Program-made: the position numbers and the translations under genes
In this document: positions 1 through 9,791 of the stretch, one piece after another
How the letters are laid out: every line of letters begins with the position of its first letter
How positions within the stretch are numbered: position 1 is the stretch's first letter
From: UBA4459 sp963776205
GTDB lineage: Bacteria > Bacteroidota > Bacteroidia > Bacteroidales > F082
Assembly: GCA_963776205.1 (NCBI GenBank)
Contig: CAVZLR010000004.1
Span: forward strand, 806,001 to 870,000
Reading direction: 5' to 3'
Length of the DNA stretch: 64,000 nucleotides
Notes under the pieces: generated by a model
Seen by the model: only the letters and a program-made list of their open reading frames with translations
Databases searched by the model: none
What the model was told of the DNA's origin: nothing

Positions 1-2
1 CT

Positions 3-689
3 TTTCGCACCTTTGACGATCCGCGCATCAGCATTGATATCCTCTCAAAACCATTTATTGATGCCGGTTACGAGTATAAAGGTGATTATATTTTTGAAGA
101 AAAGAAACTGGTGGCCAAACATTTCGAATACAAACCATTCAGGGATGCTCCCCGAATTTTTATAAGTGCATTGCAACCGAAATACTTCAGTAATTTTTTG
201 CAAACAACAGTATCCGAATTAATCGATAAAATTCCTGAAAAAATGCTAGATACATCTTCGCTTGTCCATGCCGGAAATGTTTGGGGAGTTCCAAATTATG
301 AAACGTATCTTAAACTCAAAGCAGAATCAGAATACGCTGCGTGGCTATATGTGTATGGTTTCAGGGCTAATCACTTTACAGTAAGTATTAATGCATTGAA
401 AAAATACAATAACATCCATGTACTTAATCAATTTCTGAAAGATCAGGGATTTGTATTGAATTCATCCGGAGGTGAGGTAAAAGGTACTCCTGAAGAATTA
501 CTCGAACAAAGTAGCACACGAGCTGGAAAACTTGATGTTACATTTGAAGAGGGTGTTTTCAGCATACCTTCATGTTATTACGAATTTGCGCACAGGTACC
601 CGGATAAAACTGGTAAATTGTATGGCGGATTTATTGCAAAATCAGCAGACAAAATTTTCGAAAGTACCGATAACTTGCCGGAAAATTAA
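3..689 (+). CDS. DUF1338 family protein (2-oxoadipate dioxygenase/decarboxylase-like), 5' end missing
   Basis: The reading frame is open from base 3, so the start lies outside the window; about 228 C-terminal residues are present. The stretch GFRANHFTVSIN and the flanking sequence match the DUF1338 family. Characterised members (HglS/YdcJ) are Fe(II)-dependent enzymes that convert 2-oxoadipate to D-2-hydroxyglutarate in lysine breakdown. The His of NHFTV is a likely metal ligand by family analogy. No signal peptide can be judged because the N-terminus is absent. The next gene, 27 bp downstream on the same strand, looks like a D-2-hydroxyglutarate dehydrogenase, which would use the product, so the two probably form an operon. 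The family call is firm; the exact substrate is inferred from family and context. Confidence 0.8.
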   Translation, partial: FRTFDDPRISIDILSKPFIDAGYEYKGDYIFEEKKLVAKHFEYKPFRDAPRIFISALQPKYFSNFLQTTVSELIDKIPEKMLDTSSLVHAGNVWGVPNYETYLKLKAESEYAAWLYVYGFRANHFTVSINALKKYNNIHVLNQFLKDQGFVLNSSGGEVKGTPEELLEQSSTRAGKLDVTFEEGVFSIPSCYYEFAHRYPDKTGKLYGGFIAKSADKIFESTDNLPEN

Positions 690-716
690 TTTAATGGTAA
701 TTCTGAAACAAGGTAA

Positions 717-3668
717 ATGAAGCAACCAACGATTGGCTTACAACTGCAGCAACAACTCACATCCCTGAAGGATGAAATGGAAGGAGCATTATTTTTTAGT
801 CTTTCAGACAGGTTGATGTATGCCACCGATGCTTCTGCCTATCGTGAATTGCCATTGGCTGTAGCTTATCCTAAGAACATAAATGACATTAAAAAACTGA
901 TTGTATTTGCTAAGAGCCATAATACTTCGCTAATTCCACGTACAGCAGGTACCTCTTTAGCCGGACAGGTGGTTGGACATGGAATTGTGGTGGATGTATC
1001 GAAACATATGACCAGGATTCTGGAAATTAACAAAAAGGAAAAATGGGCCAGGGTTGAGCCGGGTGTGATACTTGATGAACTGAACCTGGAATTAAAAAAA
1101 CATGGACTGTTCTTTGGACCCGAAACATCCACATCAAATCGTTGCATGATGGGTGGCATGCTGGGCAATAATGCTTGCGGTGCACATTCTTTGGTCTATG
1201 GAAGCACTCGTGACCATACTATCGAAGTAAGTACTGTATTAAGTGATGGTAGCGAAGCGGTATTTGGGCCATTGAACAAGGATGAATTTGCTGAAAAATG
1301 CGATGGGGATCAACTGGAAAATAAAATTTACAGGAATATCTCTGGGATATTGAGCAATCCTGAAAACAGGGAACAAATTCTTAAAGAATATCCGGATCCG
1401 GAGATTAAAAGAAGAAATACGGGTTATGCCATCGATCTGTTATTAAAAGCACAACCTTTTAAAGGTGATGGTGAAATGTTTAACTTTTCAAAAATCCTTG
1501 CTGGTTCAGAAGGGACGCTGGCATTTACCACGGAAATAAAATTAAATCTTGTCGATCTGCCCCCTAGCCATAAAGCGCTTGTATGTGTTCACCTGGAAAG
1601 CATAGAGGATGCGCTGGAGGCAAATCTCATCGCTTTAAAGCATAAACCTGTAGCTATCGAGTTGATGGACAGGACAATTCTTAACCTGACAAAAGAGAAT
1701 ATAGCGCAGAATAAAAACCGTTTCTTCATTCAGGGTGATCCTGCTGCCATTCTGATCATCGAATTTGCAGCAAATCAGGAGAAAGAAATTCTTGAAAAAG
1801 CTAAAGCGATGGAAAAGGAGATGCGAAGCCAAAACTTATGGTTTTCATTTTCCGGTTATTGCGGCTATAGATATGCCAAAAGTATGGGCTTTAAGAAAAG
1901 CGGGGCTTGGCGTTTTAAGTAATATGAAAGGTGATGCCAAACCAGTGGCTGTTGTTGAAGATACAGCAGTCCATCCAAGGGTATTGCCAGCGTATATAAA
2001 AGAGTTTGTAGAGATTCTAAAGAAATACAATAAAGAATGCGTATATCACGCCCATATAGCCACAGGAGAACTTCACCTGAGACCCATTTTAGATCTCAAA
2101 AAAGAAGAAGATGTTCAATTATTTCATCAGATAGCAAAAGAAACAGCACACCTGGTAAAAAAATATAAAGGTTCATTAAGTGGTGAACATGGAGACGGGC
2201 GATTACGCGGAGAATTCATTCCCATCATGATTGGGGAGCACAATTATAAACTGCTGAAGGACATTAAAAACGCCTGGGACCCCGATCATATTTTCAATCC
2301 GGGAAAGATTGTTGATACGCCCGCGATGAATACCAGTTTACGTTATCAGCCCGGGCAGCAAACCAAAGAAATTGAAACCGTTTTTGATTTCTCCGATGAA
2401 CTTGGAATTCTCCGTGCAGCTGAAAAATGCAATGGTGCTGGTGCCTGCCGGAAAACTGAATTGGTGGGCGGTACCATGTGCCCGAGTTATATGGCAACGC
2501 GGGATGAAAAACACTCCACCAGGGCCACGGGCCAATATGTTGCGTGAATTTTTAACCCATTCGGCCAAAAAGAATCCATTTGACCATGAGGAGATTTATG
2601 AAGCGATGGAGCTTTGTTTGTCGTGTAAAGCCTGTAAATCTGAATGCCCTTCGAGTGTAGACGTTGCAAAGTTGAAAGCCGAGTTCTTGCAACATTATTA
2701 TGACGAACATGGAATTCCGTTGCGCTCACGCATCATTGCTCATATTGCTACAATAAATTTATGGGGCAGCTATTTACCAGCTATATATAATTTCATTAAT
2801 CAGAATCCATTCTTTTCAAAGCTGAATGCTGGTATATTTAGGATTTTCTAAACAACGGAAGTTCCCCTTGCTATCAGGTATCCGTTTAGAAAAATGGCTG
2901 GTTAAGAACAGTCAAAATGGAAAAAAGGAGTATCCAAATGGTAAGGTTTACCTTTTTAATGACGAGTTTACACGTTTTAACGATACAGATATTGGCATTA
3001 AAACCATTTTGCTGCTTAATAAACTGGGATACGAGGTGGTAATTCCAAAGCATATTGCAAGTGCACGGACATTTCTTTCTAAAGGCATGCTCAGAAAAGC
3101 GAAAAAACTTGCTAATAAAAATGTGACTTTATTAAATGAAATCATTTCCAGTGAAACGCCATTGATTGGTATTGAACCATCAGCTATTCTAACATTCAGG
3201 GATGAATACCCGGAATTGGTAGATGCTTCGTTAAAGGAACAATCAAAAATACTGGCTTCCAACACATTGATGATCGATGAATTCCTGGAAAAGGAGATGA
3301 AAGCAGGAAGAATTGGAAAAGAAGCTTTTAGTTCAGATCAAAAGAAGATCAAATTACACGGACACTGTCAGCAGAAAGCCATTGCTTCCACTTCCCCTAC
3401 CCTATTTATTCTGAATTTCCCTCAAAATTATTCTGCGGAAGAAATTCCTTCAGGATGCTGTGGCATGGCAGGTTCTTTCGGATTTGAGAAAGAACATTAC
3501 GATATTTCAATGAAAATAGGAGAATTGGTACTTTTTCCTGAACTGAGAAAAACAGCCAGCGAAATACTGATTGCCGCTACCGGAACTTCATGCCGGCATC
3601 AGATCAAAGACGGAACTGAAAAAACAGCCCTGCATCCAGCAGAAATATTATATGATGCATTGAAATAG
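717..3668 (+). CDS. FAD-linked oxidase / 4Fe-4S fusion, D-2-hydroxyglutarate dehydrogenase-like (YdiJ type), three frameshifts
   Basis: One gene of about 980 codons is split over three frames. Residues 1-400 are the FAD-binding part (PRTAGTSLAGQ and GGMLGNNACGAHS are typical of the vanillyl-alcohol oxidase/GlcD fold). The middle carries the FAD-oxidase C-terminal domain (LSGEHGDGRLRGEF) and two 4Fe-4S motifs (MCPSYMATRDEKHSTRA and CLSCKACKSECPSSVDV). The end is a GlcF-like CCG region (HCQQKA, IPSGCCGMAGSFG). Shifts lie near 1835, at 2527 (removing one A restores the frame) and near 2836. The architecture and length match E. coli YdiJ, a D-2-hydroxyglutarate dehydrogenase; D-lactate dehydrogenases are a close alternative. 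The DUF1338 neighbour, which would make D-2-hydroxyglutarate, favours the former. All cofactor motifs survive, so the breaks look like sequence errors. Confidence 0.8.
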
Positions 3669-3785
3669 GTTTTCATACTGCATTTATTCGGAACCATTCT
3701 AAAATACCCGGTTTTATTATACAAGAAGTAGAAAAATTGTGATATAATTCATAGTTTTATGCTTCAATCCTAACCTAAACCCAAT

Positions 3786-4713
3786 ATGAAGAACCTGATC
3801 TTATCTTTAGGGATATTGTTCGTTTCAATTTCAGCCTATTCACAAATCACACAATTCCAGGATACCGTGTATTACTTTTCCTTCGATTACCCGGAGAATT
3901 GGAAGATAACCAATGAAAGAGATACGAATTTAAGAGTCGTCCTCGAATCAGAAAACAAAGAATATACACTTGTAGCATATGGGTTCTTTCTCCTGGAAGG
4001 TGACATTGACCTGGAGAAATTTGCTGCCAAGGATAGCATTCTATTTCCCAGGTTGGGCAAAATAAATGAAACCGAAGTGGACAGACTCATTCCTTATATA
4101 GGAAAATACCTGGGTTATGTGCTGGATGATGCGGATCATATCAATTACATACGCAAGAAATACGATCAAAATGCAAATGGATATTTATGCCTACGCACAT
4201 TATGAAGTATTGAAACATTATGCTTATGCTGTTATCGCATATTCAAAAGAACCTGATTTCGATTCAATCATGCCTGTTTTTGAAAGTATAGACGTCTCCG
4301 TTCCTATTATGAAGAACATTAAAAATTCATTCTCATGGAAAGCATATAAAAGCAATATGTCGTGGGAAAAAATAAAGGGACGCCTACCGGGCTTGCTCAT
4401 GTGGTTGTTGTATATCCTCTGGCTTATCGGTATTATGATGAGTGGTAGGTATTTCAGAAAAGGCCGCGATAAAAAGAAAGCTCTCATCAAATACAGGGAT
4501 GAACTGGAAGATGGTTATGTGGTAAACGATCATTGGAAAAAGCAATATAAAAGTGCCAAACGTAAAATGATTTTCTCCATATTAGCTTGTATCATCATCC
4601 TTTTACCCAGCGTAGTGCTTTTTGGCGATAAAGTTTGGATCGCCTATTTATTGGCACCACTTTTCTTTTTCGGCGGCTATATGGGTTTTATGATCAAGCC
4701 AGCGGAAGATTAA
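3786..4713 (+). CDS. Hypothetical exported protein with C-terminal membrane segments, one frameshift
   Basis: I do not recognise this protein. It starts with a clear signal peptide (MKNLILSLGILFVSISAYSQ), followed by a soluble domain beginning FSFDYPENWKI, a pattern seen in PsbP/DUF1795-like proteins. After a frameshift near 4170-4185, where IRKKYDQNANG runs into IYAYAHYEVLKHYAYAV in another frame, the protein ends with two or three hydrophobic segments (about 4385-4445 and 4560-4700). The whole would be about 308 residues. It follows the dehydrogenase by 117 bp and is followed by a tRNA gene with its own promoter, so it is probably transcribed alone. Confidence 0.55.
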
Positions 4714-4731
4714 GGCTTCGGCAAGATTAAT

Positions 4732-4762
4732 TTTGCAATGGAACGAATCTTTATTACTTTTG
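4732..4762 (+). promoter_or_regulatory. Consensus Bacteroidetes promoter of tRNA-Arg
   Basis: TTTG at 4732-4735, exactly 19 nt, then TACTTTTG at 4755-4762: a perfect match to the TTTG-N19-TAnnTTTG consensus of the Bacteroidetes housekeeping sigma factor. The tRNA begins 12 nt downstream. Confidence 0.85.
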
Positions 4763-4774
4763 CAGCCGATTTTT

Positions 4775-4848
4775 GGTCTCGTAGCTCAGTTGGATAGAGC
4801 AGCAGCCTTCTAAGCTGCGGGTCGTGGGTTCGAGTCCCGCCGGGATCA
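4775..4848 (+). tRNA. tRNA-Arg (anticodon UCU)
   Basis: A 74-nt cloverleaf. The acceptor arm GGTCTCG pairs with CGGGATC (two G-U pairs), discriminator A at 4848. The D stem is GCTC/GAGC, the anticodon stem GCAGC/GCTGC with loop CTTCTAA giving anticodon TCT, and the T arm contains GGGTTCGAGTCCC. CCA is not encoded. It reads AGA codons. Confidence 0.95.
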
Positions 4849-4867
4849 CTAAGATTATCAAAATGTT

Positions 4868-4899
4868 AGCCGCCGCAAAAAAGGCGGCTTTCGTTTTTT
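4868..4899 (+). terminator. Intrinsic terminator after tRNA-Arg
   Basis: Stem AGCCGCC (4868-4874) and GGCGGCT (4883-4889) around an 8-nt loop, followed by TCGTTTTTT. Confidence 0.9.
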
Positions 4900-5101
4900 G
4901 ATCTATAATAGGTATACCGTTATTGATCTGCTATCCCAGAAATTAGATGAATTAATACAACTGAAAGGCTTCGCAGAACTTATCGACAACTCCACCAATA
5001 AAATCCTCACTGCCCTCTTAGACAACCTCGCTTCCGAGTACATTCCTAAACAATATCACATAGCATTAAGGGAAACAGTCAATGGATTTTTTCTAAAGTA
5101 A
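4898..5101 (+). CDS. Doubtful small ORF
   Basis: A 67-codon frame with no ATG; its only possible start is a TTG inside the T-run of the preceding terminator. The predicted peptide is amphipathic (for example ELIQLKGFAELIDN), so it may be a remnant of a real gene, but I find no family and no promoter. Treat it as unsupported unless homologues are found. Confidence 0.2.
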   Translation: MIYNRYTVIDLLSQKLDELIQLKGFAELIDNSTNKILTALLDNLASEYIPKQYHIALRETVNGFFLK

Positions 5102-5175
5102 TCTTTTTTTAGATTGCACGGTATGAGCAATTTAAATTATTAATATATTTGGTTATTAATCTAAAAAACCCTATT

Positions 5176-6528
5176 ATGAAATTCTGGACAAAACACCTGA
5201 TCGCCTCATCAGTGGTTATGGGAATCATTGCAGTAGCTGCAATTAGTTGTGATAAGCCAAACGAAGTTAATGACGTAGGCCAAGTGCCTACATTGACCAC
5301 AACAGCTGTTTTTAACATTACCAGCAATGCCGCCACATCAGGTGGTAATATCTCTGATAATTATAATTCCCCTGTTACCGCTCGTGGTATATGCTGGGGT
5401 AGCGATCCAACCCCTACCCTTTCAGGAAATAAAACAATTGATGGAGTTGGTATTGGACCCTTTGAAAGCAATATGACAGGACTTTCCCCTGGCCAAATTT
5501 ATTACGTAAGGTCCTATGCTACCAATGCTGCAGGTACAGCTTATGGCAGTTCTTTGCAGTTTACCACATTGGGAAATCAAGCCCAGGTACCGGTTTTGAC
5601 AACTACAGCAGTAACTAGTATTACAACAAGTTCAGCTATGTCAGGGGGTAATATTTCCACTGATAATGGGTCATCCGTTACAACAAGGGGTGTTTGCTGG
5701 AGTACCAACCCCACGCCAACCATCAATGACAGTAAAACCATGGATGGCACTGGAATTGGCAGTTTTCAAAGCAATATAACTGGATTGGCAGCTGAGCAAA
5801 CCTATTATGTAAGGGCCTATGCTACTAATACCGCCGGAACAGGATACGGTAGTGCTTTACAATTTGTAACCCTGGGCGGTGGTAGCTCAACAGTTACTGA
5901 CGCTGATGGAAATACATATAATACGGTTACTATTGGTACTCAGGTATGGACGGTAGAAAACCTGAAGACCACCAGGTACAATGATGGGACCGATATCCCA
6001 AATGTTACTAACAATACACAATGGGGCAACATCACAACTGGTGCTTACTGCAATTACGACAATCTCGAAAGTAATGTAGCCACTTATGGGCGACTTTACA
6101 ATTGGGCCGCGGTGAACACAGGCAAACTTGCTCCTCCAGGTTGGCATGTGCCTACCGAAGATGATTTTGAGGTATTGGAAAACTATCTGATTGCCAACGG
6201 CTATAATTACGATGGTACATTAGTTCTAAATAAAATTGCAAAATCGCTTTGCGCTAAAACTAACTGGATATTAATGAGTGAGATAGGTACTCCGGGATAT
6301 GAACCCGAAACCAATAACAGCACTGGATTTACAGCTCTTCCGGGTAGTATCCGTCACACCCATGGCGGGTTCGGAGCCCCTGGCACGGGAGGCTATTTTT
6401 GGAGTTCCACCGAGAAAACTGAAATTGGTGCCGATTACCGATGCCTGACTCAGCATTATGTAAGCTTTTGGAGTCTCGGCTACATCAATAAGATTTCTGG
6501 GGTATCTGTTCGCTTAATCAAGGACTAA
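5176..6528 (+). CDS. FISUMP-domain lipoprotein with two N-terminal beta repeats
   Basis: A 450-residue surface or outer-membrane lipoprotein. The ATG at 5176 is preferred over an upstream TTG because it directly precedes a lipoprotein signal with lipobox AAISC (Cys followed by DKPNE). Two tandem repeats of about 95 residues follow (each with TTTAV...SGGNIS, RG(I/V)CW, Y(Y)VR(S/A)YATN and LQF(T/V)T), resembling fibronectin-III-like modules. The C-terminal 200 residues are a Fibrobacter succinogenes major paralogous (FISUMP) domain: IGTQVWTVENLKTTRYNDG, YGRLYNWAAV, LAPPGWHVPTEDDF, GYFWSSTE and a final GVSVRLIKD. Function is unknown; such proteins are common and multicopy in Bacteroidota. A decayed piece of a second FISUMP gene lies downstream at 6614-6750. 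Confidence 0.85.
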   Translation: MKFWTKHLIASSVVMGIIAVAAISCDKPNEVNDVGQVPTLTTTAVFNITSNAATSGGNISDNYNSPVTARGICWGSDPTPTLSGNKTIDGVGIGPFESNMTGLSPGQIYYVRSYATNAAGTAYGSSLQFTTLGNQAQVPVLTTTAVTSITTSSAMSGGNISTDNGSSVTTRGVCWSTNPTPTINDSKTMDGTGIGSFQSNITGLAAEQTYYVRAYATNTAGTGYGSALQFVTLGGGSSTVTDADGNTYNTVTIGTQVWTVENLKTTRYNDGTDIPNVTNNTQWGNITTGAYCNYDNLESNVATYGRLYNWAAVNTGKLAPPGWHVPTEDDFEVLENYLIANGYNYDGTLVLNKIAKSLCAKTNWILMSEIGTPGYEPETNNSTGFTALPGSIRHTHGGFGAPGTGGYFWSSTEKTEIGADYRCLTQHYVSFWSLGYINKISGVSVRLIKD

Positions 6529-6613
6529 GCACGTGAAGCATTCGCGCGCTGAAGTTAGGATCTAATACAGACATATTTGCCAATTATAGCTGGAACATAA
6601 AAGATTATGATGT

Positions 6614-6750
6614 GGTTTCTGTTATGCTACACAATCATCCACAAATGAAACCTGGACTCACCGTGTGAATCTATATAGTGGAGATGTGTTTATTGTAAAA
6701 CCAGTAAATCTAAATGGCTTGGTCTGCCTCTTCATTGTGTTAAGGATTAA
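6614..6750 (+). pseudogene. Remnant of a second FISUMP domain (C-terminal end)
   Basis: Translation from 6614 gives GFCYATQSSTNETWTHRVNL followed by YSGDVF, the pattern that ends FISUMP domains (W-S-(S/A)-T, then Y-x-(S/N)-G-x-V). A one-base shift near 6718 continues as GLPLHCVKD and a stop at 6750, equivalent to the family's closing G-(F/L)-S-V-R-C-V-K-D. There is no start codon and no upstream two-thirds of a gene, so this is a leftover of a duplicated neighbour. The rest of 6529-7205 holds only a hairpin and no other gene that I can see. Confidence 0.65.
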
Positions 6751-6887
6751 TCTCTACTAAAATATATCGTTTTTCTTATCCAATTCGCTACACTTCCTAG
6801 CACAGGAGTTATCATGTTATATACTAGAGACCTTTAACTCTGCTTTATAAAAGCTTTACATAATAAAGTATTGGAGGGGATAAATAG

Positions 6888-6924
6888 AAAAAAGCGTAAA
6901 CTTTTTTCAAAATTTACGCTTTTT
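6888..6924. terminator. Bidirectional-looking intrinsic terminator
   Basis: AAAAAGCGTAAA (6889-6900) pairs with TTTACGCTTTTT (6913-6924) around a T-rich loop; A-tract on one side and T-tract on the other. It lies between the FISUMP remnant and the MscS gene. Confidence 0.75.
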
Positions 6925-7205
6925 AATTTCCGTTAGCTCTCATCCTAAGATGAAATGTTAACTGTTTCCGCTAACTTGTTTGCTTGTTTTTCACTTATTA
7001 GTACCGTTGAAATTAAAAATAGTACCCCCTGTAGTAAAATAAATTTTGAATTCGAACAAAAAGTGCCATTGATAAGCTGCAACAGCGTTGATTAAAATAA
7101 TGCCTCTTGAGCCTTTAAAAAATAGCCACTTTCCATTCATGACTTTGATTTCATCTTCACTTAACTTTCACTACTTTTGCTAAGCTTTTATACAAATTCA
7201 CCATT

Positions 7206-9668
7206 ATGAATCAAATTAGGATTGTGCTTTGCACTGTAATAACGACTGTTCTAATTATATTATCTGTTAACCCATATAATTCACTCGGACAGGAAATTGA
7301 TTTAACGGCTAATGATACTACAGTAATAAACCCGGAAACGATTGATCTCTCTGAAATTTCACGTAAATCAGCAGAATTAGAGCTTGAAGCCAAAGAAATA
7401 ATTATGCAGGCAATTGATCAGGAGGAAGTGGAACGCTTAAAAAAAAATAATCAGGTGGTTATACATTATATGGATTCGTTGCTAGCCCGCGAAACCTTTG
7501 TGAACATGACCACACTCAGTAGCCGGAATTTGAATAGTAAATCAAGTTATTGGAAACTAAACCTTAAGACTGTAACAAATCAGCGATCAGCTTTGTCAGA
7601 TGTTTTTAGTAATTTAAATAAAAGTCATCAGTATCTTAAAAATGAGATGGTACTGTGGGAAAAAACAAGTGAATTAATTCAGGGTGATGAATTAGCAAAA
7701 GCAGTCCGCAAACATTTTGAAGACAATAAATTAATTATTGACACAACTAAAATGATAGTTGACAAAAAAAGTGCTGCTATTCTAAAACTTTTAGACAGAA
7801 TAACAAACCTTGAAGTTAAAATAGAATTATTGAACGCTGAAATAGATAAAGTAATCCAAGAAAAACAGGAAAGTATCTTTGATACTGATCAGCCTTCATT
7901 ACTGAATTTTAAATATGGGGATAAGAATAATTGGCTAATACCTAAATCTTATATTAACTATTATAAAGGTAATTATGTTTATTTCAAAAATTATTTAGGT
8001 AAACATATTAATATCCTGATTTTTCAGATCCTCTTGATATTGATGCTATTTATTCTATTTCTAAGGCTAAATAAGTTAAAGTTTCAAGACAGTAAAAAGG
8101 AAGGTGCCCTGTATGTAAGTCGGTTGAAGGTTTTAATCTCAAACCCCTTTAGTGCAGCTTTAATTATTGGCCTCTTTGCAAGTGTTTTCATATATCCCTA
8201 CAGGCCAATCATGTTCCTAGATATCACTAATATACTTGTGACCATTCCAATTGTGATCATACTAGTTCATATATTGGATAGAAAGTACTATGTGTATGCA
8301 TTCGTATTTGGATTCTCTGTTTTTCTGTACGTTATAGTACAAAACTTGCCGGTATACCACATTTTTTCACGCTTGATTCTGTTATTTATAACACTATTGC
8401 ATGCAGCAACTTTGCTCTATTTTATTCTAAATAGAAAAGAAACAAAAGGCTTGAAAGGAAGTAATTTGAAGCTCTTTACTTATTTCGCATATCTACTGCT
8501 CGTTATTTCATTTGTTGGCGTTTTTGCAAATTTGATTGGTAAGATATCTTTAGCCACTTATATTGTTGAGGCCACACTTGGAATTCTGCTTATTAGCGTC
8601 ATTATTGCCTTTTTATTAGTCGTGACAAATGGGCTTATCATTTTATTTATTGATAGTAAGTATGGGGATAAGCTGAATATTATCAAGAACAACAAATCAA
8701 TTGCTAAGAGAAAAATTGTACGGATTTTTAATATGATAGCAGTATTGCTCTTGATATTCTTCACTCTAAAAGTATTCAAAATACAGTCGAATATATTTAG
8801 TTGGTTTAGCGAATTCCTTCTGGAGGAAAGAAATTTGGGTTCCATCGCCTTTACCTGGGGAAATATATTTATATTTTTTGTTGTGATTTATTTGTCAATC
8901 GTAGTCTCTAATCTTATCAGGGTATTACTTGAAAAGGATGTACTGAGTAAAATGCATTTGAAAAAAGGGCTACCATATACCATTTCATTAATGGTAAAAT
9001 ATGCCCTTGTAACTGCAGGTCTTTTTATTGCTGTTTCTGCAGCTGGTATTCCAACAAACAACCTTACTGTTATTATTGGTGCTTTTGGTGTAGGTATTGG
9101 ATTCGGGCTTCAAAATATTTTTAATAATCTTGTCTCAGGACTTATTCTTTTATTTGAAAGACCCATTCAATTAGGAGACACTATTGAAGTAGGCACTCTG
9201 ATGGGAAATGTAAAGTCAATTGGAATTAGATCTAGTAACATCAGAACATTTGATGGCGCCGAAATCATTGTTCCTAATGGCAATCTTATTTCGAATGAGG
9301 TTATTAATTGGACACTTTCAGATGATAGACGACGAATCGAATTAATTGTAGGTGTTTCATATAATGCGGATCCAGTTGTTGTAAAGGATATCTTAATGAA
9401 TGTTATAAAAAGCCATCAAGATATTATTGATAATCCGGAACCCAACGTCTTTTTTCAAAATTTAGGTGAAAGCTCATTAGATTTTAGAATGCTATTCTGG
9501 ATTAAAGAATATAACCAATGGGTTCGAATACAAAGTGAAATACTCTTCAAAGTATTTGATGAATTAAAAGCAGCCGGGATTGAGATTCCATTTCCACAAA
9601 GGGATTTGCACCTGCGGTCCATCAAAAAGGATATTCAAATTATCGAAAAGAATGATAATTCACAATAA
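7206..9668 (+). CDS. Large MscS-family mechanosensitive channel
   Basis: An 820-residue inner-membrane channel that would open under membrane tension to release solutes in hypo-osmotic shock. The N-terminus is a signal peptide (LCTVITTVLIILSVNPYNSLGQ), followed by about 220 mainly helical, probably periplasmic residues with coiled-coil character. About ten hydrophobic segments run from residue 265. The pore-lining helix is the Gly/Ala-rich GAFGVGIGFGLQNIFNNLV, followed by the MscS beta domain (RPIQLGDTIEV, VPNGNLISNEVINWTLSD) and an alpha/beta C-terminus. Size and periplasmic extension resemble MscK/MscM rather than the small MscS. It appears to be a single-gene unit; the next gene starts 123 bp downstream. 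Confidence 0.88.
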   Translation: MNQIRIVLCTVITTVLIILSVNPYNSLGQEIDLTANDTTVINPETIDLSEISRKSAELELEAKEIIMQAIDQEEVERLKKNNQVVIHYMDSLLARETFVNMTTLSSRNLNSKSSYWKLNLKTVTNQRSALSDVFSNLNKSHQYLKNEMVLWEKTSELIQGDELAKAVRKHFEDNKLIIDTTKMIVDKKSAAILKLLDRITNLEVKIELLNAEIDKVIQEKQESIFDTDQPSLLNFKYGDKNNWLIPKSYINYYKGNYVYFKNYLGKHINILIFQILLILMLFILFLRLNKLKFQDSKKEGALYVSRLKVLISNPFSAALIIGLFASVFIYPYRPIMFLDITNILVTIPIVIILVHILDRKYYVYAFVFGFSVFLYVIVQNLPVYHIFSRLILLFITLLHAATLLYFILNRKETKGLKGSNLKLFTYFAYLLLVISFVGVFANLIGKISLATYIVEATLGILLISVIIAFLLVVTNGLIILFIDSKYGDKLNIIKNNKSIAKRKIVRIFNMIAVLLLIFFTLKVFKIQSNIFSWFSEFLLEERNLGSIAFTWGNIFIFFVVIYLSIVVSNLIRVLLEKDVLSKMHLKKGLPYTISLMVKYALVTAGLFIAVSAAGIPTNNLTVIIGAFGVGIGFGLQNIFNNLVSGLILLFERPIQLGDTIEVGTLMGNVKSIGIRSSNIRTFDGAEIIVPNGNLISNEVINWTLSDDRRRIELIVGVSYNADPVVVKDILMNVIKSHQDIIDNPEPNVFFQNLGESSLDFRMLFWIKEYNQWVRIQSEILFKVFDELKAAGIEIPFPQRDLHLRSIKKDIQIIEKNDNSQ

Positions 9669-9791
9669 TCTATCATTTTATTAATTCAATACATAAGGTT
9701 CTGAAGAAAGAGCTTTTGTTATACAAATTAAATTTTCACAGAATAATCCTTTACTTTTATCTTTGATTTTAACTCAAGGAGTTATTTAAGT

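Noticed and set aside
717..3668. Programmed frameshifting in the dehydrogenase gene
   Set aside because: Three shifts without slippery heptamers or shared signals, plus similar single-base breaks in many unrelated genes, point to sequence error.
4898..5101. Small protein gene after the tRNA-Arg terminator
   Set aside because: No ATG, its TTG lies in the terminator T-run and no family is recognised; listed only with low confidence.
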